The notes beneath the pieces are model-generated. The model was not told the origin of the DNA and made no database searches. It was given only the letters and a program-made list of their open reading frames with translations. Position numbers and translations under genes: made by a program. DNA of 5,268 nt from Parachlamydiaceae bacterium (GTDB lineage Bacteria; Chlamydiota; Chlamydiia; Chlamydiales; Parachlamydiaceae): the NCBI GenBank assembly GCA_013817115.1, contig JACDDG010000198.1, positions 1 through 5,268 on the forward strand. The letters are read 5' to 3'. Positions 1-5,169 of the stretch are shown here, piece by piece. Position 1 is the first letter of the stretch. The number at the start of each line of letters is the position of its first letter.

Positions 1-30
1 GGCTTGCAGAGGCGTTTAGATAATGTATAA
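1..30 (+). CDS. Possible 3' end of an upstream gene
   Basis: Frame 1 reads GLQRRLDNV and then TAA at 28-30. This would be the last nine codons of a gene that starts before the window. The other two plus frames also stop within the first 25 bases (ending ACRGV and LAEAFR), so the choice of frame is a guess. It is favoured only because it leaves 19 bases, including a Shine-Dalgarno, before the ATG at 50, as in an operon. Function cannot be told. Confidence 0.25.
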   Translation, partial: GLQRRLDNV

Positions 31-37
31 CCTTAAT

Positions 38-42
38 AAGGA
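38..42 (+). promoter_or_regulatory. Shine-Dalgarno AAGGA pointing to ATG at 50
   Basis: AAGGA at 38-42 lies seven bases before ATG at 50-52, which is ideal spacing. The frame it opens reads MEEKQNHLQRGNSKNF and stops at 98-100. The ATG at 147 has no comparable ribosome site. This favours 50 as the original start of the coiled-coil gene, with reading frame lost afterwards. Confidence 0.55.
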
Positions 43-49
43 AACTGCT

Positions 50-804
50 ATGGAAGAGAAACAGAATCACTTACAGAGGGGAAATTCGAAGAATTTCTGA
101 CACGCCAGTATTTTTAGGTTGGATTGAAACTAGCTTTGAAGCAAAAATGGCCGTAAAGGCAGAAATAAGTCGCTTGAAAAGTGATGCTGAAGTTCAACGG
201 TTTTTTGCGTCTGTAATAAATCCAGAATTTTTACCAGTCTCATCGAACTTGAAAGATAAAGAAATCGAATCCATGAAGAATGAAATTTTAGAAGCAAATG
301 CGAAAATTTTAGACTTAAAAAAAGCTTTCTCTGATGAACTTGCGAAACATAAAATTAACATTCAAGAAGCTGTTGATTTAGCTTTAGAAGGTGAGAAGAT
401 AAAAATCGATAATATAAAGAAAACGGAAAAAATATTCATCGTAATGACTAGATTAAAAAAGGTAATTGATACACAAAATCTCACAATTCAAGATTTAGAA
501 AAAGAAAATCCTCAAAAGGATGAGTTAATTCAAGATTTAAGAAACTCGATTAAAAAAGATTTCTTAGAGCAAATTCAAGAAGGAGATGCAATGGATGAGA
601 AAAATTTTGCCCTTGAACTTAACGAGAGCTTTTCTAGCGATGACAACGAAAAGTCATTAGAGGAAGAGGAACCGAAATCTTATAACTCGTTAATCAGGCA
701 ATTATCCTGCGATTTTGATCAGGTCTAGAAATTCGAAAATAGAAAATGAAAGCGAAGTTGGCGAAAAAAATTCTAGCAAAGTATTGGATTTTAAGGTTTT
801 TTAA
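50..804 (+). pseudogene. Reconstructed full-length coiled-coil gene with three homopolymer frameshifts
   Basis: Starting at the ATG with the good Shine-Dalgarno, one extra base in the run GGGGAAA (78-84) moves reading from MEEKQNHLQRG into KFEEFLTRQYF. One extra T in TTTTT (111-115) then leads into LGWIETSFEAKM and the long open frame. Near the 3' end, removing one T from TTTT (713-716) avoids the TAG at 726 and continues through SRNSKIENESEVGEKNSS to VLDFKVF and TAA at 802-804. Each joined segment looks like ordinary protein, and all three breaks fall in homopolymers. The intact product would be about 251 residues. This could be a decaying gene or sequencing/assembly indels. The two 5' shifts are better supported than the 3' one. 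Confidence 0.5.
147..728 (+). CDS. Hypothetical acidic coiled-coil protein (open part of a probably frameshifted gene)
   Basis: The product is 193 residues and I do not recognise the family. It is rich in Lys, Glu, Ile and Leu with heptad-like spacing at roughly residues 36-145 (for example LKDKEIESMKNEILEANAKI and LTIQDLEKENPQKDELIQDL), so a long helical coiled coil is likely. An acidic, Ser-rich stretch follows at about 155-178. No signal peptide or membrane segment is visible, so it should be soluble. The ATG at 147 has no good Shine-Dalgarno, and its frame is open back to 24, which suggests that the true N-terminus lies upstream. It could be a structural or scaffolding protein, or a secreted effector as many chlamydial coiled-coil proteins are, but nothing here proves either. 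The frame is clearly protein-like; the exact ends are doubtful. Confidence 0.6.
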   Translation: MAVKAEISRLKSDAEVQRFFASVINPEFLPVSSNLKDKEIESMKNEILEANAKILDLKKAFSDELAKHKINIQEAVDLALEGEKIKIDNIKKTEKIFIVMTRLKKVIDTQNLTIQDLEKENPQKDELIQDLRNSIKKDFLEQIQEGDAMDEKNFALELNESFSSDDNEKSLEEEEPKSYNSLIRQLSCDFDQV

Positions 805-1041
805 CTATAATTAGTTGATGCATCGTAGAAATGTAGCCCTTGAATTTTCTTCAGTAGTCCACATTTTTTTCACGAAAGAGCTGCTTTAAAGCCTCGATAG
901 AGGGCCCTGTCTTTAGTCCATAGTTTACAACTATCGGCGCTATGGCTAAAGACAGGGCTTTCCCTATCCGGCCGGACTTTGAAGCAGTCATTCTTGGAAA
1001 GATATGATAATAGAAAGCTACCCCTCCATTAATTCACAAAT
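729..1041. other. Intergenic region between convergent genes
   Basis: The first 76 bases probably belong to the frameshifted tail of the coiled-coil gene. The rest holds the palindrome at 881-987. No RNA gene, further open frame or clear T-tract terminator was seen. Genes on both sides point into this space. Confidence 0.6.
881..987. repeat. Imperfect 107-bp palindrome between convergent genes
   Basis: Nested arms pair as follows. CTGCTTTAAAG (881-891) pairs with CTTTGAAGCAG (977-987), with one G-U-type mismatch. GATAG (896-900) pairs with CTATC (964-968). GCCCTGTCTTTAG (904-916) pairs perfectly with CTAAAGACAGGGC (946-958). CCATAG (918-923) pairs with CTATGG (940-945). The loop is 924-939. 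It could stop transcription from both sides, but neither side has a real T-tract after the stem, so a small mobile or repetitive element is equally possible. Its arms do not match the TATACCGAAG elements elsewhere in the window. Confidence 0.6.
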
Positions 1042-2193
1042 CTAAGAGAAAAGATCCTTAATTTGATCTAAAAAACCTTTGCGCTTTGGCATATTAGATG
1101 AATTTTCCAAAGTTCCTAATTCTTCAAATATAGTCTTTTGCTTCTCAGTTAATTGAGTCGGTGTTTCAACTGTCACTTTTACAAGTAGATCACCTTTACC
1201 TTGACCTTGGACTGATGTAAAACCCTGCCCTTTAACTCGGAAAGTCTTTCCGGTTTGAGTTCCTTCCGGAATTGAAATTCTGCAGACGTGAGATCCAAGT
1301 GCAGGAACTTCTTTTTTGCAACCTAAAGCAGCTTCACTAAAACTAATTGGCAAGTCTAGAATGATATCATTCCCCTCTCGCTCGAACATTTCATGTGCTT
1401 CAACGGTCACGAACACAAATAAATCACCTGAAGGTCCACCACCTTGTCCAGCATCGCCGTATCCACTCATCTTCAGGCGCATTCCATTGTCAATTCCTGC
1501 CGGAATGTGTACTTTAACATGTTGTTTTTCTTTAAGAACTCCTTCGCCATGACAGTTTTTACAAGGATTTGTGATAACTTTACCTTCTCCACGACACTGT
1601 GGGCAAGCAGAAGACATTGCAAAAAATCCACGTTGTTCGTAGATTTGACCAGCACCGCCGCAACGATTACATTTTTTAATATTTTTGGGGTCTTCAGTTC
1701 CAACACCGCGGCATGTGCCACAAGACACTAAATTTGAAACAACAATTTCCTTATCCACACCACGAGCAGCTTCTTCAAATGATAGGGTTAAGTTTACGCG
1801 TTTACTTGCTCCTTGTCGCATAGAGCGTGCGCCACCGCCTGCATCCCCACCGAAAAAGCTTTCAAAGACGCTATCTCCACCCATTCCGCCAAAAGCATTC
1901 ATGAAAGTACGTAGAGCTTCGTCCATGGATTCAAAACCACGACCACCACCGGCTGAAGGACCTGCAGCTGAACCACCAAGACCTGATTTACCATAACGGT
2001 CGTAAACTTGTCGTTTTTTTTCATCGCTTAAAACTTCATAGGCTTCCGAAATCTCTTTGAAACGCTTTTCAGCATCGGAATCCCCGGGATTTTTATCAGG
2101 ATGGAATTTAACAGCTTTCTTGCGATATGCCTTTTTAATTTCATCTTGCGTGGCATTACGCGGTAATTCTAGGGTATCATAGTAATCAGACAT
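1042..2193 (-). CDS. dnaJ: Chaperone protein DnaJ (Hsp40)
   Basis: DnaJ is the cytosolic co-chaperone that delivers unfolded proteins to DnaK and stimulates its ATPase. The 383-residue product has the full type I layout. The J domain at about 1-70 has HPD at 31-33. A Gly/Phe-rich linker runs from about 71-125. Four zinc motifs follow: CGTCRGVG (158-165), CNRCGGAG (175-182), CPQCRGEG (197-204) and CKNCHGEG (211-218). The C-terminal substrate-binding and dimerisation domains complete it. Length is normal for the family. The start at 2193 is set by the J domain ([10 protein letters not shown]). The frame is open for 46 more codons up to 2331, but that stretch is not DnaJ-like. No strong Shine-Dalgarno precedes 2193. 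It lies 190 bases downstream of rpsU on the same strand, an order I recall from Chlamydia. No CIRCE element was found upstream. Confidence 0.97.
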   Translation of the reverse strand: MSDYYDTLELPRNATQDEIKKAYRKKAVKFHPDKNPGDSDAEKRFKEISEAYEVLSDEKKRQVYDRYGKSGLGGSAAGPSAGGGRGFESMDEALRTFMNAFGGMGGDSVFESFFGGDAGGGARSMRQGASKRVNLTLSFEEAARGVDKEIVVSNLVSCGTCRGVGTEDPKNIKKCNRCGGAGQIYEQRGFFAMSSACPQCRGEGKVITNPCKNCHGEGVLKEKQHVKVHIPAGIDNGMRLKMSGYGDAGQGGGPSGDLFVFVTVEAHEMFEREGNDIILDLPISFSEAALGCKKEVPALGSHVCRISIPEGTQTGKTFRVKGQGFTSVQGQGKGDLLVKVTVETPTQLTEKQKTIFEELGTLENSSNMPKRKGFLDQIKDLFS

Positions 2194-2268
2194 GGTTTGA
2201 TAGGGGGGTTGTGCAGTTAAGGAAAGGTGCACATTGAGGTCTAATGGGAAGGAGTGACACTCTAGCGA

Positions 2269-2289
2269 ATTTTGCCTAAAGAGCAAAAT
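2269..2289. repeat. Perfect 7-bp hairpin in the dnaJ leader
   Basis: ATTTTGC (2269-2275) and GCAAAAT (2283-2289) form a perfect inverted repeat with a 7-base loop, 76 bases upstream of the dnaJ start. A second short palindrome, GAGTGACACTC, lies beside it at 2252-2262. On the minus strand, TATATT next to the hairpin could be a -10 box, but its -35 is poor. These may be regulatory or chance. They are not CIRCE, whose half-site is TTAGCACTC. Confidence 0.3.
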
Positions 2290-2383
2290 ATAGGATCTCG
2301 CTGAATCACTCACAGCCCGTAGAAACCTCAATTTATGCAGCGTATTTATACCTTTTCAATAGGGCTGAAAAGGGCTAAAAAAT

Positions 2384-2563
2384 CTAACGTACGCGCTTAT
2401 ATTTTAAAGCAGCTTTAGCTTTAGCACGCTTTTTAACGGAAGGTTTAACATAAAAGCGATGGGCTTTCACTGATTTCATAACACCTTCTTTATCCAAGCG
2501 CTTTTTTAAAGCACGAAGAGCTTTATCTATCGAATCGCCAATGCGAACTTTCACTAAAGTCAT
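2384..2563 (-). CDS. rpsU: 30S ribosomal protein S21
   Basis: This 59-residue basic protein begins [20 protein letters not shown] and ends [10 protein letters not shown]. It matches bacterial S21: the [24 protein letters not shown] start, the HRFYxKPSVKKR centre and a Lys/Arg-rich tail. S21 binds the 30S platform near the 3' end of 16S rRNA and helps initiation. Length is as in chlamydial S21. The start is supported by AGGA (2571-2574 on the complement), seven bases before ATG. It is followed by dnaJ on the same strand after 190 bases, so they may share a transcript. The gene is easily missed because of its size. Confidence 0.95.
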   Translation of the reverse strand: MTLVKVRIGDSIDKALRALKKRLDKEGVMKSVKAHRFYVKPSVKKRAKAKAALKYKRVR

Positions 2564-2604
2564 CGAATTTTCCTAGTTGAATAACACGTTAAATTGTTAA
2601 CCCT

Positions 2605-2633
2605 ACTCACCTAAAAATGGTAAGCTAGGTCAA
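2605..2633 (-). promoter_or_regulatory. Possible rpsU promoter (-35 TTGACC)
   Basis: On the minus strand TTGACC (complement of 2628-2633) matches five of six consensus -35 bases, about 65 bases before the rpsU start. No good -10 box sits at the normal distance (GTGAGT at 17 bases). The segment TGACCTA ... TAGGTGA around it is a near inverted repeat that could be an operator. Chlamydial promoters often deviate from consensus, so this remains weak. Confidence 0.25.
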
Positions 2634-2640
2634 GTAATTT

Positions 2641-2661
2641 ATCCACCAACATAAGGTGGAT
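2641..2661. repeat. Perfect 7-bp hairpin upstream of rpsU
   Basis: ATCCACC (2641-2647) and GGTGGAT (2655-2661) pair perfectly around the loop AACATAA, followed on the plus strand by TTTT. It could be a weak plus-strand terminator or a protein-binding site just upstream of the rpsU -35 region. No plus-strand gene that needs terminating precedes it. Confidence 0.35.
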
Positions 2662-2834
2662 TTTCATTGCTTACTAGTGTCATTATAGGACATTTGACGT
2701 TTATTAGCAAGGAAGTTATATTGGGCGACAACAAATTTTGCCGGAAACGCCTTTTAATTCCTTTCACACAATTTCTTGCTAACGAGATAAAGATGCCAAA
2801 ATTATTTCTATACCTCTCAATGCCCATTGTTCTG

Positions 2835-2994
2835 TATACCGAAAAGCGTTCGAATTTTGGGTTTTTTTGGCTTTAAGAAAGCCCCGGGATTAAGCGATTA
2901 AAATTGACCATATTATAATATGGGATCGTTTTGATCGCTTAATCGCGGGAGCTTTTTCTTTGCCAAAAACAAAAATTTAACAGTCTTCGGTATA
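2835..2994. repeat. MITE-like palindromic element, copy 1 (complete, 160 bp)
   Basis: The element begins TATACCGAAAAGCGTTCGAA and ends CAGTCTTCGGTATA, so its ends are inverted repeats (9 bp perfect, then diverging). The arms pair along most of the length. The best core is AAAGCCCCGGGATTAAGCGAT (from about 2878) against ATCGCTTAATCGCGGGAGCTTT (from 2934), with a central loop near ATATTATAATAT. It begins 18 bases beyond the stop of the 403-residue gene. A GC-rich stem followed by TTTTTCTTT (plus strand) or CTTTCTT (minus strand) has the form of a bidirectional terminator. It encodes no protein. Ends flanked by TA suggest TA target duplication, as for IS630/mariner-type MITEs; that is inference. 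Confidence 0.75.
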
Positions 2995-3012
2995 TTTAAA
3001 TTTCATTCAAGT

Positions 3013-4224
3013 TTAATGCTTTTGATTTTTCCAAACTTTTAGTATTTCCTGCCCCTCAGCAATAGAAAGTTCCGAAAGAAGTTTTAATCGATTCACGTCC
3101 AGCTCAAATACCTGATTGATAGCTCCACCATCTTGTTCTTGAAACTCCTCAAAACTTAGTACTTTTTTTTCTTGTATCTTATTGTATGCTTGAAAATAAA
3201 GTTTTGCACACTCGATGGGATTGTCAATGAATGATGAGATTTCATTGCTTGTAAGCGATCGATCTAACCCTAATTGTATGGTAGCAATAATTCTTGAGGC
3301 CATTTCATAATCGTCCTTATACTTTAAAATATCTTTCATGATAGCATTTACTCGATAATTAAGCTCTTTTTGAACAAAATCCTTGGAAAGAATTTGAACG
3401 CATTTGATAGGAGTTTTGTTATATGCTTTGAAAAGTTGATCAACAATTTCTTTATAAGTTAATCCTTCCGGAGAGGTTCCAAGCCCGATAAACTTTTTAT
3501 CGCCGTCTTTATCATCGATGCAAATTAGATTTAATCCTTGATCCTCTCCGAACGGATGCTTCATGCTGTAACTACTAGCATTGTATACGCCCAATAACTG
3601 CCCTTTTTTGATGTCATTGATTCCGCTTATAGGCGCGTTTTTTAGAAATAATACTGACATCGGTTCTAAAATTTTTTGATGAGATATACAAAACGGAACT
3701 GCTTGGTCTTTAGCAAGCAAAGCATTGAATTTCTCTTCTCCAAGATAACTAAGAATTGCTTCATAATAAGCAATATCACAAGCTTCGCCACACCCAATAA
3801 GTGAAACGCCCTTATGCACAGACTTCAATGCTTCGGAGGGCTTAATTCCCTCCTGCAGCCAAAATTGAGTTGGTATTTTGCCTGTGACCAGAGCTGGATC
3901 TTGCGTAGTCTTCATAGAAAAATATTTTGGAGATAGGTAGCCATGGAAAAATGCTCCTTGCTTTTTTAAAAATTCCAATCGCGTGTTTTGTGCAGCATTA
4001 GAAAGTGCAATACAATATTCATTTGGGTAAAAGAATCCTTCAGATAATACTTTTGCATTTTTATTGGAATAAGTGGACATGCGTTCATGATTATCTTTTA
4101 CTAATACCTTCATCTTTTCAATTGTAACTTCAGAAATATGCTTTGTTACATCTTGAATTGAGTGATTGGGCAGAATTGAAATATTTGAAAATTCAACTTG
4201 AGAATCAATTTTTTCTGGGAGCAT
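3013..4224 (-). CDS. Hypothetical protein, possible distant Tgl-like (transglutaminase/papain-fold) enzyme
   Basis: The product is 403 residues with no signal peptide or membrane segment, and I cannot assign a function firmly. The middle part recalls protein-glutamine gamma-glutamyltransferase (Tgl) of Bacillus. IKPSEALKSVHKG (127-139), a Cys in IGCGEACDIAYYEA (143-156) and LGEEKFNALL (161-170) line up, by memory, with PPSKAI, the catalytic-Cys segment ECATAIVIIYY and IGEDKFNA. VLFLKN (191-196) and KFIGLGTSPEGLTYKEI (244-260) resemble later Tgl blocks. C145 would be the nucleophile, with H223 nearby in sequence. The Glu neighbouring the Tgl Cys is Gly here, and the Tgl His-Gly is replaced by Ile-Gly, so activity is uncertain. 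Residues 1-115 and 275-403 are extra to Tgl (about 245 residues) and helical. AAGGA at 4231-4235 (complement), six bases before ATG, fixes the start. It is the only gene between two palindromic elements. Confidence 0.6.
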   Translation of the reverse strand: MLPEKIDSQVEFSNISILPNHSIQDVTKHISEVTIEKMKVLVKDNHERMSTYSNKNAKVLSEGFFYPNEYCIALSNAAQNTRLEFLKKQGAFFHGYLSPKYFSMKTTQDPALVTGKIPTQFWLQEGIKPSEALKSVHKGVSLIGCGEACDIAYYEAILSYLGEEKFNALLAKDQAVPFCISHQKILEPMSVLFLKNAPISGINDIKKGQLLGVYNASSYSMKHPFGEDQGLNLICIDDKDGDKKFIGLGTSPEGLTYKEIVDQLFKAYNKTPIKCVQILSKDFVQKELNYRVNAIMKDILKYKDDYEMASRIIATIQLGLDRSLTSNEISSFIDNPIECAKLYFQAYNKIQEKKVLSFEEFQEQDGGAINQVFELDVNRLKLLSELSIAEGQEILKVWKNQKH

Positions 4225-4305
4225 GGCTCTTCCTTTTTTAAGTTAATATTTGCGCTGGCTATTTTGAACAATCAAAAATATAACCAGTTTATGTTTACAT
4301 CGCTA

Positions 4306-4334
4306 ATAATACATTAAATCGGGATAAAAGTTAA
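4306..4334 (-). promoter_or_regulatory. Candidate sigma-70-type promoter of the 403-residue gene
   Basis: On the minus strand TTAACT (complement of 4329-4334, four of six consensus bases) is followed after 17 bases by TATTAT (complement of 4306-4311, five of six). Transcription would begin near 4299, giving a leader of about 75 bases. The region is so AT-rich that chance matches are expected. Confidence 0.3.
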
Positions 4335-4430
4335 GTTAAAAATTAGTTAATAAGAAAAATTAATAAATATAAAATTTGTGTTATAAGGAAATGTGATTGA
4401 TAGCGCATTGCCAAATGACGCGACGCTAAC

Positions 4431-4478
4431 GACAAAGGACCTGAAAGACAAAGGACAATAAAGACTCCAAAGACCATA
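4431..4478 (+). repeat. Degenerate 16-bp tandem repeat
   Basis: GACAAAGGACCTGAAA (4431-4446) and GACAAAGGACAATAAA (4447-4462) agree at 13 of 16 positions. A third, weaker unit (GACTCCAAAGACCATA, 4463-4478) follows. The second unit overlaps the left arm of the 21-bp inverted repeat. Function unknown. Confidence 0.45.
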
Positions 4479-4611
4479 AGGACATCCTCTATATTTAATC
4501 CAGAATAAAAGTCGTTATACGGAAGTGGGTTCAAATTTTTGATTTTTGACTTTGAGAAAGCCCCGCGATTGAGCGATCAAAAACGACCAATATTGTCGTT
4601 TGTCTTTCAGG
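4440..4611. repeat. 21-bp inverted repeat enclosing the half element
   Basis: The arm at 4440-4460 (starting CCTGAAAGACAAAG) and the arm at 4591-4611 (ending TTTGTCTTTCAGG) are reverse complements at 20 of 21 positions, 130 bases apart. The right arm begins exactly where similarity of the half element to the complete copies ends. It may mark the ends of another 172-bp element, or an inverted duplication that destroyed the right half of the third copy. Confidence 0.6.
4515..4590 (+). repeat. MITE-like element, copy 3 (left half only)
   Basis: From TTATACGGAAG (4515) to about 4590 this matches the left half of the complete elements, including a 20-base identical block (4551-4570 against 4713-4732) and GCGATCAAAAACGACC against GCGACCAAAAACGATCC. 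The matching right half is absent; instead the arm of the 21-bp inverted repeat follows. A short AAACGAC/GTCGTTT hairpin (4581-4587 and 4595-4601) remains at the junction. The terminal repeat has several substitutions, so this is an old, truncated copy. Confidence 0.65.
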
Positions 4612-4631
4612 TTATTTGTTTTATCGTTTTT

Positions 4632-4666
4632 TTTTAAGTGTATAAATAACTTTCAAACACTTAAAA
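4632..4666. repeat. AT-rich 10-bp palindrome
   Basis: TTTTAAGTGT (4632-4641) and ACACTTAAAA (4657-4666) are perfect reverse complements with a 15-base loop. A run of T (4627-4635) precedes it on the plus strand. TATAAA at its left arm could be a -10 box with a weak upstream -35, so an operator is possible. As a terminator it would be very weak because it is nearly all A/T. Confidence 0.35.
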
Positions 4667-4678
4667 TTGTGTTAATGT

Positions 4679-4839
4679 TATACCGAAGAGCGTTCCATTT
4701 TTGGATTTTGGATTTGAGAAAGCCCCGCGATTAAGCGACCAAAAACGATCCAATAGTATGATATGGGGTCGTTTTTGATTGATTAATCGCTGGAGCTTTC
4801 TCTTTGCCAAAAACCAAAATTGGAACGCTCTTCGGCATA
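4679..4839. repeat. MITE-like palindromic element, copy 2 (complete, 161 bp)
   Basis: This is the best-preserved copy. The terminal inverted repeat is TATACCGAAGAGCGTTCCA (4679-4697) against TGGAACGCTCTTCGGCATA (4821-4839), 18 of 19 matching. Pairing continues inward through ATTTTTGG, GAGAAAGC and CGCGATTAA to a small centre near 4751-4763, so the transcript of either strand would fold into one long hairpin. It ends 40 bases before the FtsB-like gene, inside what should be its promoter or leader region, so it may insulate that gene from upstream transcription or supply regulatory sequence. It has no coding capacity and would need a transposase acting in trans. Confidence 0.8.
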
Positions 4840-4879
4840 TATGACCCAGCCTTTTGTGATGGGATAGAGGAGATTTTCA

Positions 4880-5158
4880 ATGAAAAAACAATTATTGGAT
4901 TCGTGGTGGGTCCTTTTTTTTGCACTTTTATGCTTTATTTGCTATGAACAAGGAATCAAAGTGTGGAGCTATCAATTTAATTCTCTCAATGCTCAACTGC
5001 ATGAATTACAGTCCGCAAAAACCAAAGCTTTATTACAGCACGATATGCTTTTAGCTCAGGTAGAAAGCCAAAACGACATCGACTGGATCGAACTCACCCT
5101 AATGAGAGAATTGGGAATGGTTCCGGAAGGTCAAAAAAAAGTTTTTTTTACCAAGTGA
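4880..5158 (+). CDS. FtsB/DivIC-like septum formation initiator family protein
   Basis: This 92-residue protein has the architecture of small divisome proteins: a short cytoplasmic N-terminus, one membrane helix at about 9-22 (WWVLFFALLCFICY), then a coiled coil at about 32-66 on the outer face. The C-terminal block (69-90) resembles the FtsB/DivIC pattern of acidic helix, Arg-Glu-Leu-Gly-Met-Val, and Pro-x-Gly before a hydrophobic end. FtsB/DivIC proteins join FtsL and FtsQ/DivIB in the septal complex that controls FtsW/FtsI. The start has AGGAG at 4868-4872, seven bases before ATG. The next gene begins 11 bases after the stop, so they are probably co-transcribed. FtsL has the same layout but usually lacks the RELGMV-type end, so FtsB/DivIC is preferred; sequence of this family is weakly conserved. 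Confidence 0.6.
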   Translation: MKKQLLDSWWVLFFALLCFICYEQGIKVWSYQFNSLNAQLHELQSAKTKALLQHDMLLAQVESQNDIDWIELTLMRELGMVPEGQKKVFFTK

Positions 5159-5169
5159 TATTTTAAACC

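Larger units (their letters stand above)
2564..3012. other. Intergenic region between rpsU and the 403-residue gene
   Basis: From left to right this space holds the rpsU ribosome site and promoter region, the hairpin at 2641-2661, about 170 bases (2662-2834) in which I see nothing convincing, and the complete palindromic element at 2835-2994. Short open frames here have low-complexity translations and no ribosome sites. Confidence 0.6.
4225..4879. other. 655-base divergent intergenic region rich in repeats
   Basis: This AT-rich space separates a minus-strand from a plus-strand gene and should hold both promoters. It contains a candidate minus-strand promoter (4306-4334), 16-bp tandem-like repeats (4431-4478), a 21-bp inverted repeat (4440-4460 and 4591-4611), the half element (4515-4590), a 10-bp AT-rich palindrome (4632-4666) and the complete element (4679-4839). 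No convincing gene was seen. Confidence 0.65.

Noticed and set aside
1316..1996. Several open frames on both strands inside dnaJ
   Set aside because: They are other-frame readings of a certain gene, with no ribosome sites and no recognisable protein features.
2194..2331. A 46-codon N-terminal extension of dnaJ to an ATG at 2331
   Set aside because: DnaJ proteins begin a few residues before the YYDTL-type J-domain start; the extra sequence shows no resemblance to the family and has no supporting ribosome site.
2194..2383. CIRCE operator upstream of dnaJ
   Set aside because: GAGTGACACTC looked similar at first, but the TTAGCACTC-N9-GAGTGCTAA layout is absent.
2639..2876. Short open frames on both strands upstream of rpsU (62 and 69 codons)
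   Set aside because: They overlap each other and the hairpin at 2641-2661, and the plus-strand one runs into the palindromic element; the translations look random and neither has a good Shine-Dalgarno.
4343..4534. A 63-codon minus-strand frame with a hydrophobic translation
   Set aside because: It covers the repeats at 4431-4478 and the end of the half element. Hydrophobicity is expected from AT-rich DNA, and no ribosome site precedes the ATG.
4731..4925. A 64-codon minus-strand frame
   Set aside because: It lies mostly within the palindromic element and overlaps the start of the FtsB-like gene on the other strand.
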